NCBI GenBank assembly: GCA_023392075.1
Contig: JAEVZU010000151.1
Coordinates: forward strand, 1 to 64,000
Direction: 5' to 3'
DNA length: 64,000 nucleotides
Source of the DNA: Bacillota bacterium
GTDB taxonomy: Bacteria; Bacillota; Clostridia; Acetivibrionales; DSM-1351
Of this stretch, positions 51,628-59,627 are shown piece by piece. The notes under the pieces are model-generated. The model did no database searches, was not told the DNA's origin, and saw only the letters and a list, made by a program, of their open reading frames with translations. Made by a program: the position numbers and the translations under genes. Numbering within the stretch: the first letter of the stretch is position 1; each line of letters opens with the position of its first letter.

Positions 51628-53256
51628 CTACCTGGTATTTTTTCCGGCAACGCTATAAGAGAGCAGTGCAATGCATTGGTCAAAAGAATATATTCCTGTT
51701 CCGTCAGCATTTCCGAATGCGCCGTTAACTTTGTTGTCCGAATCAAATACACGCATTGTCTCCATTCTGGCCTGTGCCCTGTTTGCCAGATCCTTATCGC
51801 CTGCCGAAGCTGCTATCATACTTACCAGCCCGTATATTGCAGTTGATTCGTAATTATAGCCGTCAGCTACTGTCCCGTCAATTTTATATCTGGCGTATAT
51901 TCCTTCACCTTCAACAGCTGTTTTTAACCACTCCAGGGTTTGAGGCTTTAATTGCCCTATTTTTGCAAGATGAAGAAGTGTAACCATTCCTTCAGCCATA
52001 TTTATGTCCTCTTTTTTATAGGTTTTTTTGGCAATAACATATTCAGGATAATACACAGGAAAGCCGTCACCAATATAACCGGCATTTACTATTGCCAGGG
52101 AATTAGCATATATCTCCTTCCAGCGGGGATTTAAATCCGCAAGATATTGCATGGCTTCAAAATCGGCGAAACACAGTTTTAAGCTGTCCGACTTCTTCCT
52201 GTATTTAAAATCATATTGATTTATAAGGTTTTGCCTGTGCGTATTGTATCGATAAAGTGCACCCTCATAATTCTTTATTGTATCAGTATAGCCTCCCCAT
52301 AATTTCTCAGCATTACACAGGGCCCTGAGTATTCTAAGGTCATCCAGAGTTGAATTAACCTTTGCAGGCCCCTTGTCTGTGACCACCCACGCGGTCAGAG
52401 AATTATCACGCATATTTTCATTTACATATTTAAAACTTTTTTCAAATAGAATTTTGTTTGCAGTATTTACGGCATATTCCATCAATAAACCCTGGGATTC
52501 GCTCAATACATCGGTATACTTCAAATCCGACACTTTTTCCTGAATATAATTGGTCCTGACTCCGCCGTCCTTATTTATCATTTCCTTCTCCAGGAAATTA
52601 AAGGTCGCATAATCACCGCCACGTACCGCGTAATCAATCATTGATTTCAAAAGTTTTGGATTCATATCCTTCCCTGCATGCCACGCTCTCAACAACCCCC
52701 GCTCATCAATAACAAGGGTTGTCGGTATTACCTTGAGTCCCAATTGGTTATATACCGTTAAATTCTCATCGTAGACATTTTCAAAGGGTATCTGATTTTT
52801 TTTCAAGTAATCCAAAGCCTGAGCTTTGGTTTCTTTATCATTATCAAGTTTGTTTACCAATAATAACTCAACATTTGAGTATTGAGAAAGCTGATCCCTT
52901 ATATCACGCCACTGTTCAAGCTCCTTGCTGCAGTATGGGCACCAGCTGGCCCAGAAGTTTAAAATAACTGTTTTGCCCTTCAGGCTTGACAAATTTATTA
53001 CTCCGCCGTCTTCCTTTACAAAGGATAGCTTTGACAGATCCATATTAAGTGTGCATTTATCCGGAAGAAGATCCATTTTACCGGTCAGCTTGGTATTGGT
53101 TGAAACTTCATTTTGTTCTCCCGCTTTGAGTGAGACGTCATACCCATCCTTTTGCTTTGCCGAAAGCAGCCATGCCGATACCAGACTTACTGAGACAACA
53201 AGCATTACAATTAAAGCAATTTTGACTATCCTTTCAAATTTCTTTAAAGGATCCAT
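51628..53256 (-). CDS. Membrane-anchored thioredoxin-like/GH8-like fusion protein
   Basis: 542 residues. A membrane helix (about 10-32) puts the rest outside. Residues about 65-215 are a TlpA/ResA-type thioredoxin domain with FWASWCPYCSKE (CPYC at 106-109) and cis-Pro at 178 (GLKVIPTTLVID). Residues about 225-540 resemble a GH8 endoglucanase (BcsZ group): LSESQGLLMEYAV with candidate acid E253, TAWVVTD, NSTLDDLRILRAL with D305/D306, and YESTAIYGLV. The GH8 match is from motifs only. Bacterial cellulose operons usually carry a GH8 enzyme; a fused redox domain is unusual. The start is the ATG at 53256 behind GGAGGGTACA. Confidence 0.75.
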   Translation of the reverse strand: MDPLKKFERIVKIALIVMLVVSVSLVSAWLLSAKQKDGYDVSLKAGEQNEVSTNTKLTGKMDLLPDKCTLNMDLSKLSFVKEDGGVINLSSLKGKTVILNFWASWCPYCSKELEQWRDIRDQLSQYSNVELLLVNKLDNDKETKAQALDYLKKNQIPFENVYDENLTVYNQLGLKVIPTTLVIDERGLLRAWHAGKDMNPKLLKSMIDYAVRGGDYATFNFLEKEMINKDGGVRTNYIQEKVSDLKYTDVLSESQGLLMEYAVNTANKILFEKSFKYVNENMRDNSLTAWVVTDKGPAKVNSTLDDLRILRALCNAEKLWGGYTDTIKNYEGALYRYNTHRQNLINQYDFKYRKKSDSLKLCFADFEAMQYLADLNPRWKEIYANSLAIVNAGYIGDGFPVYYPEYVIAKKTYKKEDINMAEGMVTLLHLAKIGQLKPQTLEWLKTAVEGEGIYARYKIDGTVADGYNYESTAIYGLVSMIAASAGDKDLANRAQARMETMRVFDSDNKVNGAFGNADGTGIYSFDQCIALLSYSVAGKNTR

Positions 53257-53315
53257 TGTACCCTCCATGTGACCAAAGCCTTCAAATCAGTATCCTTACT
53301 GTACAGAAAAAAATA

Positions 53316-55136
53316 TCATTCCTTTTTATCCTCCCGGAGCTTTTCTTCGTTTTTCTTCAGGTATGCTTCACTTACGGTAACAGTGACATGCCCCTTTTGT
53401 ATAGCCTCCAGGATATCGAAACGGTGGTCGGCAGCAGCCTTTTTATCTTCATCCGTAATAGCCGGAGTTTTACTTTCCTCAATATCTGATTCCTGTCTTT
53501 TTAATACTTGTTCTTCAATTGTCCTTTTTTCACGTTCCGGCACATCTGCTTCACTTTCATTCCCGAAGATATACGCTTCCCTGTACCGGTAAAACTTAAA
53601 TATTTCTACCGCACCCACAGCCGCAAGTATTGCAAACACTGGCAATATACTGTAGTGATATCTGCTCTGGCTTTCGACTACCATGTGAAGAAAAGCAATA
53701 CCGACAAAATACAATACCAATATATGTCCGGTACCTGCCTTTTTTCTGAACCACAGGAATATTCCCGCTATAAGTGACATGTAGACACATATGATGTAAT
53801 ATATATTATTCCAGATTGTTACACTATTTATAAATTCTTTTCTACCTGATGTTAAATTGTTCTGCTGTTCCAGGAACAATAAATTCCAGTAGGCACCATA
53901 ATCATCATTTGCCCAGAGGAGAGTATATTTTTGAAACATCAGATTGACTATACCCTCGGGGTCTTCCTTTATCCGTTTGACAGCCAGCTCCAATGAGGCC
54001 TTGTGAGCCTCCTCGGCAGAACCTGTTTCTATAAACTTATCGTTAAGAAACTTGGCATCCTGTTCATTCCAGGAACCTTTTGATTCCACATTCAAGCCCA
54101 CCATAAGGTTATACCCGAAGGACACGGCACTTCCCGGAAGCTTTCTGTCAATTGCCCGGGCAGTAGCTCCGCTGATCAGCTGGGAGCAAATTAAAAAACC
54201 GGCTAATAAAAAGATCACCCTGATCCAGCCCCTCGACAAACAGCTCTTTATTAATCCCGCTTTTTCATTTGAGCCTTCAACAGTCCCTGCCTTATAGGTT
54301 ATTGTACAGATCACTATAGCTATAAGCAGCACCACCGACACCGGGCGTACCCCTCCTGCAACCGCAAGCAGAATACCTAAAAGGATGTTTAGTATAAATA
54401 TACTGACATCTTTAGCTGCTGAAGAGGCTTTGAACAAATATGCCGTGATCCATATGCAAAGCAGGGACAGGCACATGAAAGCCGGTTCGGAGGCCATCTG
54501 ATTGACAAAGAGTACCTGTGAAGGCCAGAAGGCAGCCAGAACCATCGCCAGAATTCCTGCCACCCTGCCGCATATAAGTCTTGCAATCCTGTTCACAAAA
54601 AATATACTAATAAGACTAACAGCCAAATTAAAATATAAACCCGTGGCGACTGAGGTTCCAAACAGCTTAAATATCAGCGAGAGAATATACGGATAGCCAA
54701 TGACATGGGGAAACTGTGATATATAATCGCAGTATCCGGCTCCATCTCTTTTAAGAGTGCCCTTTGCCAGCATATCCGCTACATTGTAATAGGTTTGAAA
54801 GTCAGATTGGGGCTGAACCGGAAGATACCGGATAATCCACATTCTGACAGCTCCGGCAGCAATAATTGCTGCAGCTATAATCACACCCTCAACAACGATG
54901 CCGGGTATTCTGCTCCGAAACCTGAATCTGTATATATCAAAATGAGAGAATACAATTGCCGCAGAATTAGATATGAGCCACAGACCGCCCATAGATAATA
55001 GAATTCCTCCATACCATAAAAACGGGTATTTCGCTGAAATTCCTATGTTTAAAATCCCGCCGAACAGACTATAGCATACAAATATACCAAAAAAAGTCAA
55101 GTATATATAAGTAAACCAATTTCTGCGTGTCTCCAT
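53316..55136 (-). CDS. GT39/PMT-like membrane glycosyltransferase
   Basis: 606-residue polytopic protein with about 11 helices, of the ArnT/PMT (GT-C) class. It shows an acidic loop after an early helix (LPVQPQSDFQTYYNVADMLAKG), the conserved SQFPHVIGYPYILSLIFKLFG, NRIARLICGRVAGILAMVLAAFWPS and a helix with ASEPAFMCLSLL. About 110 C-terminal residues are a charged cytoplasmic tail with coiled-coil tendency, which is unusual. It would transfer a sugar from a polyprenyl phosphate on the outer face. AGGGGAAG precedes the ATG. First gene of the operon that ends with the BcsB-like gene. Confidence 0.82.
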   Translation of the reverse strand: METRRNWFTYIYLTFFGIFVCYSLFGGILNIGISAKYPFLWYGGILLSMGGLWLISNSAAIVFSHFDIYRFRFRSRIPGIVVEGVIIAAAIIAAGAVRMWIIRYLPVQPQSDFQTYYNVADMLAKGTLKRDGAGYCDYISQFPHVIGYPYILSLIFKLFGTSVATGLYFNLAVSLISIFFVNRIARLICGRVAGILAMVLAAFWPSQVLFVNQMASEPAFMCLSLLCIWITAYLFKASSAAKDVSIFILNILLGILLAVAGGVRPVSVVLLIAIVICTITYKAGTVEGSNEKAGLIKSCLSRGWIRVIFLLAGFLICSQLISGATARAIDRKLPGSAVSFGYNLMVGLNVESKGSWNEQDAKFLNDKFIETGSAEEAHKASLELAVKRIKEDPEGIVNLMFQKYTLLWANDDYGAYWNLLFLEQQNNLTSGRKEFINSVTIWNNIYYIICVYMSLIAGIFLWFRKKAGTGHILVLYFVGIAFLHMVVESQSRYHYSILPVFAILAAVGAVEIFKFYRYREAYIFGNESEADVPEREKRTIEEQVLKRQESDIEESKTPAITDEDKKAAADHRFDILEAIQKGHVTVTVSEAYLKKNEEKLREDKKE

Positions 55137-55285
55137 AATATACTTCCCCTAAACGCTTAATCCCAACAATTCTAGACAACAGTCTACCATAATTTGCCGA
55201 AATTGAATAGATTTAAGATTTGACAAAAATTTTCTTTTTTAGCATGTCAAGTGTCTGATTTGCTAATGTTTTGTAACACTTAAGC

Positions 55286-55846
55286 CTAAAACGTATCTAT
55301 CTTTGACTCAAGTTCTGCAACCAGGTTGATATATTTTTCCTGAATATGCTCCCTTTCCGCTTCCTGTTCCAAATGCTCACCTTCAGCATCCAGCTCGTCC
55401 ATTGTTTCTTTGACCAGATTGTTTTGGGCATACTTGTATACTACCCCATCCTCCTTGTCAATATGCCTGTGAAGCAAATGGGTGTAAGATATGGCATTTG
55501 CTATGACATCGAGCCTGGCTTCATCATCGCCGTCCATCACCTTTTTGAGGGCAGCTTCAAGTTCCTGCATGTGAAGCCTTCCCAGATCATGCTCAACAAG
55601 CATCCCGTGACGGACAAGCATTTCAGCAGGGCGTCCCAATTCATTCATCATTCTGTCAAAAAGCAGCTTCTCCTCTTTACCGTGATGATGCTTGTCCGCA
55701 TAATTTCTCACAAAATCAATCATTTTGAAAAAGTCCCCGTACTGCACCTGTTCACCCTTCATGACCTTGTAACAATACTTCCGCATCACCGCCAGCATCC
55801 TTTTGATATATTTATGCTCTTCCACCATTACTTCGATTAAATTCAT
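55286..55846 (-). CDS. Hemerythrin HHE-domain protein
   Basis: 186-residue helical protein with the HHE cation-binding pattern: EEHKYIKRML near the start, KHHHGKEEKLLF near 53, VEHDLGRLHM near 85 and LLHRHIDKEDGVVY near 123. These supply the His/Glu/Asp ligands of a diiron site. Such clostridial proteins act in O2 or NO protection or metal handling. It overlaps the upstream gene at 55843 by 4 bp, so the two are coupled. Confidence 0.9.
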   Translation of the reverse strand: MNLIEVMVEEHKYIKRMLAVMRKYCYKVMKGEQVQYGDFFKMIDFVRNYADKHHHGKEEKLLFDRMMNELGRPAEMLVRHGMLVEHDLGRLHMQELEAALKKVMDGDDEARLDVIANAISYTHLLHRHIDKEDGVVYKYAQNNLVKETMDELDAEGEHLEQEAEREHIQEKYINLVAELESKIDTF

Positions 55847-56403
55847 TGCACCTGGCTCCTCTCTATGCTGTGTATTCCATCAGATTTTGTATTGTACCGG
55901 TAGTCGGGGTTTATAGTGTTCACAAAAGCAGTGACCCATTCTTTCCTTAAATCGTAAAAATGTTTGATATCTCCTTTTACCCTTTCCCAGTAGGTTGTAT
56001 GCAGACAGGTTGCCGTCCTCCAGACAAATTCCTTTTCATTTGAACTTATCACCTCATTGACCCTGTCACAGGGCATGCCTTCAAGTATAAAATCATTCAG
56101 GGCATTGAAAATCTCCTCCGGAGTGACAGGCTTACCCTGATAAGCGGCAGCCGCACTTTCACCCTGTTTTCTGAACAACTCCAGAAGTTCATTTTTATAG
56201 GTTATATCCTCCGACAAAATTGCAGTCACAAGTGAAGCCTGACGCAGCTCGGCACTCTCTATCCTTTCCTGCAGCCAGCCGTGAATATTGGAGGTGTCAA
56301 TAATATTTTCCAGAGGCTCCTTCCCCATAGAGGCACCATATTTTCCGCTGTTTTCGCCTGCCCATTTTTCAGCTGGCAAACCTTTGTTTTTAGCCCATCC
56401 CAT
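55843..56403 (-). CDS. Unrecognised protein coupled to HHE hemerythrin
   Basis: 186-residue soluble protein beginning MGWAKNKGLPAEKWAG. It has no signal or membrane helix. Features are a conserved-looking ATCLHTTYWERVKGDIKHFYDLRKEWVTAFV segment with one Cys and several His, and a helical middle. I do not recognise a family. The start at 56403 is chosen because GAGGAGGATATT precedes it; an upstream in-frame ATG lacks a ribosome site. The 4-bp overlap with the hemerythrin gene suggests a joint task, perhaps iron-related. Confidence 0.6.
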   Translation of the reverse strand: MGWAKNKGLPAEKWAGENSGKYGASMGKEPLENIIDTSNIHGWLQERIESAELRQASLVTAILSEDITYKNELLELFRKQGESAAAAYQGKPVTPEEIFNALNDFILEGMPCDRVNEVISSNEKEFVWRTATCLHTTYWERVKGDIKHFYDLRKEWVTAFVNTINPDYRYNTKSDGIHSIERSQVQ

Positions 56404-56749
56404 AATATCCTCCTCGATTTTTTCAGTCCAAAGGATTTTATTATATAACCAGAAATGAATTTTTCCTAAAAATAAACTCATAATTTTCCCTCTCAGCGGA
56501 TTTTATTTAATTACCCATACCGCCATACTTATTTTAAAATACACACTGCCTATTTTTCACACGGTAATGTTAAATTATTATTTGATATTTGCCCTGAATT
56601 ATATACCCTGATTTAATTATGCAAACCAAGTTTATAAAAATATAAACTTTCTTCCATACAAATAATTCTTAAATTGAAAATTATATATAACTATTAAGTA
56701 CTGAGAAGGTGTTTTGGGAATATTATATTAGAACCCAGGCCTATGAAAT

Positions 56750-56851
56750 AAGGAAAGTAGTAAACATCCCAAAGAGGACGCAGAGAGATGCTGCATGTAA
56801 GCCATGACTGGCTCTGCTTGTTTCCTTTAGCGGAAGCCATGCAGCATTCGG
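56750..56851 (+). ncRNA. T-box stem-I-like remnant, orphan
   Basis: AAGGAAAGTAGTAAAC followed by GCAGAGAGATGCTGC, a TGTAAGCC loop, then TGTTTCCTTTAGCGG resembles the 5' part of a T-box leader: AGTA-type bulge, AGAGAG, and a closing strand pairing AAGGA with TCCTT. No TGGNACC antiterminator and no downstream gene on this strand follow, so it would be a broken leader. The same bases also hold a long inverted repeat ATGCTGCATG/CATGCAGCAT. The rest of 56482-56749 is AT-rich with nothing seen. Confidence 0.35.
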
Positions 56852-56859
56852 TGTTAGAT

Positions 56860-57981
56860 TTATTTTATTGCCGGAATCACATAATCCTCTACCAACCTTT
56901 GAGTGTCTGCACCGTCTCTGGATCCGGCATTGATATTTGCAGTAACTACTATAATCATATTGGCTTCAGGAATGATAACTATCTTCTGCCCGCCTGCTCC
57001 GTCGGCGCGGTAGGTATAATAGGTCCTGCCTGTTGTTTTATTTTCCATATCCGCAATCCAGAACAAATATCCATAGTCCACACCCTTATCTACTTCAACC
57101 TTCTTTGTAATTGAGGCTGCTATCCACTCTTCCGGTATAAGCCGTCTGCCATCCCAATTGCCCTTGTTTAGATATAAATATCCGAATTTGGCCATATCCC
57201 TGGCAGTAAGATATAACCCGCTGCCGCCTCCATAACAATCCGTTGAATCACGGTCCCATCTTTTGACTGCAATGTTTAACGGCTTAAACAAATACTTATC
57301 TGCAAAGTCTTTTGTTTTCATGCTGGATTTTTCTGAAATAATGCCGGATAGAATCTGGGTCAGTCCGGTGTTATAAACAAATTTGCTTCCCGGGTCATCG
57401 GTGAGCGGCTTGTCAAGTGCGTACCGGAGCCAGTCAGAACTTGAAAAATAACCGTTGTAGTTATTATCAATGGACTCAAGTCCTCCTGTCATTGTCAGTA
57501 CATTTTCGATGGTGATATCCTTTTTTCTCAGATTATCGCTGGAACCAAAATACTCGGGAATAAGCTCCGATACCTTTTGGTTCGTACCGGAAATAAGCTC
57601 TTCCCGTATTGCTATGCCGGTCAAGGCAGACATCACACTTTTAGTTACCGAATAAACCGGATTGTAGCTGGTTTTGGCTGCACCATTGTAATATTCCTCA
57701 AATACAAGAAAACCATTTTTTATAACCAGCAGACTGTATACATTGGGATAATTATCTTTTATTCTTGTAACAATCCTGGTAAACTGCTGCTCATCAAGGC
57801 CCTGTTTTTCAGGAGTTGACTTGCTCCAATCCTTTGTCGGCCATTTTGCTGCAAGTGTATCCGCAGCCTGAGTGCTTAAGCTCTCTGCCGGGACACTCCT
57901 GTTACTTTCCTTATTATCGCTGCAGCCTGTGCCTGTAAAAACTATACTTGCCAGTAAAAATGCCAGGATGGTTTTTTTCAT
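56860..57981 (-). CDS. Serine hydrolase lipoprotein, class C beta-lactamase family
   Basis: 373-residue lipoprotein. The signal peptide MKKTILAFLLASIVFTGTGC ends in a lipobox Cys. The beta-lactamase/esterase fold has SVTKSV (SxxK, nucleophile Ser) near residue 115, a tyrosine motif in FVYNTG, and a HxG-like region ADGAGGQKIVIIP near 340. Such proteins act as D-amino-acid peptidases or esterases at the cell surface and are rarely true beta-lactamases. The start ATG at 57979-57981 follows GGAGGTTAATG of a shortened family-1 leader; the longer frame to 58023 would run through it. Confidence 0.88.
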   Translation of the reverse strand: MKKTILAFLLASIVFTGTGCSDNKESNRSVPAESLSTQAADTLAAKWPTKDWSKSTPEKQGLDEQQFTRIVTRIKDNYPNVYSLLVIKNGFLVFEEYYNGAAKTSYNPVYSVTKSVMSALTGIAIREELISGTNQKVSELIPEYFGSSDNLRKKDITIENVLTMTGGLESIDNNYNGYFSSSDWLRYALDKPLTDDPGSKFVYNTGLTQILSGIISEKSSMKTKDFADKYLFKPLNIAVKRWDRDSTDCYGGGSGLYLTARDMAKFGYLYLNKGNWDGRRLIPEEWIAASITKKVEVDKGVDYGYLFWIADMENKTTGRTYYTYRADGAGGQKIVIIPEANMIIVVTANINAGSRDGADTQRLVEDYVIPAIK

Positions 57982-57984
57982 ATC

Positions 57985-58059
57985 ATTAACCTCCGACCGC
58001 AAATTGTAATAAAATTTATTCACTCCCCTATCGCTGTAAGGCGAATAAAGGAGGTTAAT
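57985..58059 (-). promoter_or_regulatory. Family-1 leader element, shortened copy
   Basis: 75-nt version. Both 10-nt ends (ATTAACCTCC and GGAGGTTAAT) and the following TTTATTCGCC are intact. The inner GCCAC/GTGGC hairpin and the CTCAT are lost. TTTATTC/GAATAAA can still form the competing hairpin. Confidence 0.65.
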
Positions 58060-58131
58060 TGTTTAGTTCTACTTTTAATATTAATTATAAAACCATATAT
58101 TTACAAGTAAAATATGGAATCTCTGGTGTTA

Positions 58132-58165
58132 AAATAAAAAACCCCCGGCTTTTTTGGCCGGGGGT
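58132..58165 (-). terminator. Strong terminator after tlp
   Basis: ACCCCCGGC/GCCGGGGGT stem with a seven-base loop, then TTTTTTATTTT on the minus strand. Confidence 0.92.
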
Positions 58166-58174
58166 CAATCATTT

Positions 58175-58399
58175 TTACCTTGTTTTTTTATTCAGAGCTT
58201 CATCTTTTATTTCTTCACGCATCCCCTGAAGAGCATCTCTTCTTCTGTCGTTCTTTTCTTCAAGTTCTCTTTTCTGAGTCTGGTCATCTACTTTTGACAT
58301 CATATCTTCAGCAGCTTCCATATTTCTGATGGTATGATTGATATTGAATTGTATCCTGTCCACGTTGTTGCTTCTGTCATCCGGTTTAGACTTATTCAT
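58175..58399 (-). CDS. tlp: Small acid-soluble spore protein Tlp
   Basis: 74-residue charged, helical spore protein. The pattern KPDDRSNNVDRIQFNINHTIRNMEAAEDMM ... EEKNDRRRDALQGMREEIKDEA is that of Tlp, a thioredoxin-like small acid-soluble protein made in the forespore. Its presence supports a sporulating host. It ends at a strong terminator and follows a small gene (58419) after 19 bp. Confidence 0.92.
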   Translation of the reverse strand: MNKSKPDDRSNNVDRIQFNINHTIRNMEAAEDMMSKVDDQTQKRELEEKNDRRRDALQGMREEIKDEALNKKTR

Positions 58400-58418
58400 T
58401 TGTTATCGCTCCTTTATT

Positions 58419-58769
58419 TTAGTTTTCATGAACCTTTATTTCAGCTGCTCCTGATTGTTCCATTATCGATTTTACTTCCTGCGCCTTATGTCTGGCAGCT
58501 TTTACATAGACTACAATGCCGGCGTCATCATGTAAATCGCTCAGGTCATTAACACTTTCCACAAAAGCTTCCAACTGGCCAGGATCGTCCTGGCCGGTCT
58601 TTACTACAGCACTTGCGCGGTTATCTTCCACATCATTCCGCATGCTTTGGAATTTTTCTTCATCCACGGCACTGATTATCATGTCTCTTCTTTGTATACC
58701 GCTGTTCCTGAGAGAATCAACCAACCCGCCAACCTTGCCAGGGTCAAGGAATCTGCCAATTATATGAAT
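58419..58769 (-). CDS. Small protein of unknown function, possible ATT start
   Basis: About 116 residues. The segment HIIGRFLDPGKVGGLVDSLRNSGIQRRDMIISAVDEE looks like one folded alpha/beta domain, and a C-terminal ferredoxin-like strand-helix repeat (GIVVYVKAARHKAQEVKSIMEQSGAAEIKVHE) follows. The frame has no ATG, GTG or TTG until a TTG at 58724, which would cut the first beta strand. AAGGGAGGG ends six bases before an ATT at 58767-58769, an ideal ribosome spacing, so translation may start there. Co-directional with tlp, so possibly spore-related. Family unknown. Confidence 0.55.
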   Translation of the reverse strand: MHIIGRFLDPGKVGGLVDSLRNSGIQRRDMIISAVDEEKFQSMRNDVEDNRASAVVKTGQDDPGQLEAFVESVNDLSDLHDDAGIVVYVKAARHKAQEVKSIMEQSGAAEIKVHEN

Positions 58770-58855
58770 AACAATCCCTCCCTTGAACTTCTAAAATCTT
58801 TTCATTCTTTTATATTTTGTCCGAAAAAAAATTTAGTAGTCAGGAAAAAAATTAA

Positions 58856-59530
58856 TCAAATATGAAATCTTCGAGTCATCTCTTTTTTAAATTTTTTATT
58901 GGAGAAAACCAGCATGCCTATTGTCGTCAAAAATGAATATAGTGCTGAAACCGCACTTGCCCATATTTCATTTGCCACACCGGTCAAGTACAGAATAACA
59001 GGTAAAAAACCTAAAAAGATCATGGCAATAATGTATCCAACATACTCGTTCCATAACATTTTACTCTTTACAACAATCAACGTTATTAAAAATGTACCGG
59101 CTATCAGTAAAAACGGTATGACTATATTCACCGACCACCTGTAAAAGCCTGAGAGCAGGTCCATGAAAAACAGAAAGCCAGATATCCCTATGATCTGTAA
59201 AAGTATTTTTGTTCCTGCACGCATTTTCGAAAGAATAGTGTTATTAATAAGAAGCTGCAGGTACAATACCGGACATATCACAAATAGCGACCAGGGATTT
59301 TTTATCCCTGTAAGTATGTTTATTAGTACACAAATACTTACTACTGTGATTGATATAAACAAAAGTACTTTACTGGCAAAGTTAAATTGAGGAACTGTTT
59401 CAGTTTTACCGTATGCAGGATACCACACATTTGTAGCCCCTCCCTTGAACTCTCCTCCATTCCTGTTGCAAAGAGGACATTTATTTTCATCCTCTTCTAT
59501 AAAAACACCGCAATACTTACACTTGTTCAT
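58856..59530 (-). CDS. DUF6320 zinc-ribbon membrane protein
   Basis: 224 residues. An N-terminal zinc ribbon (CKYCGVFIEEDENKCPLC, two CxxC pairs) precedes six hydrophobic helices. This plan fits DUF6320 proteins, which are commonly encoded beside an HxxxD acyltransferase, as here (59621-60892); family name from memory. The start is the ATG at 59528-59530 at the end of a family-2 leader. The leader frame from 59582 overruns this start in another frame. Function unknown; perhaps a membrane partner of the acyltransferase. Confidence 0.8.
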   Translation of the reverse strand: MNKCKYCGVFIEEDENKCPLCNRNGGEFKGGATNVWYPAYGKTETVPQFNFASKVLLFISITVVSICVLINILTGIKNPWSLFVICPVLYLQLLINNTILSKMRAGTKILLQIIGISGFLFFMDLLSGFYRWSVNIVIPFLLIAGTFLITLIVVKSKMLWNEYVGYIIAMIFLGFLPVILYLTGVANEIWASAVSALYSFLTTIGMLVFSNKKFKKEMTRRFHI

Positions 59531-59627
59531 ATACATGTCCATGCCCAGCATTTCGCACAAAACATAATGATGGAAATAGCATGGGTTCGGTACCTCCTTC
59601 AGTCATTTTTATAATTTCTTTCAACCT
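59531..59627 (-). promoter_or_regulatory. Family-2 structured leader element (DUF6320 copy)
   Basis: 97-nt repeat overlapping the stop of the acyltransferase gene and ending at the DUF6320 ATG. GAAGGAGGTACCG is kept. The main stem is CCATGC/GCATGG, shorter than in the other copies. The leader frame (from 59582) does not stop at the main start but continues about 40 nt into the gene. Confidence 0.65.

Noticed and set aside
56860..57981. True beta-lactamase (resistance) call
   Set aside because: The lipoprotein has the fold motifs but lacks a clear KTG near the C-terminus and resembles surface esterases/peptidases.
5675..58059. Family-1 elements as simple MITE insertions
   Set aside because: Ends are inverted repeats, as in MITEs, but all five copies have the same orientation and end at a start codon, which random insertion would not give. 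A mobile origin is still possible.
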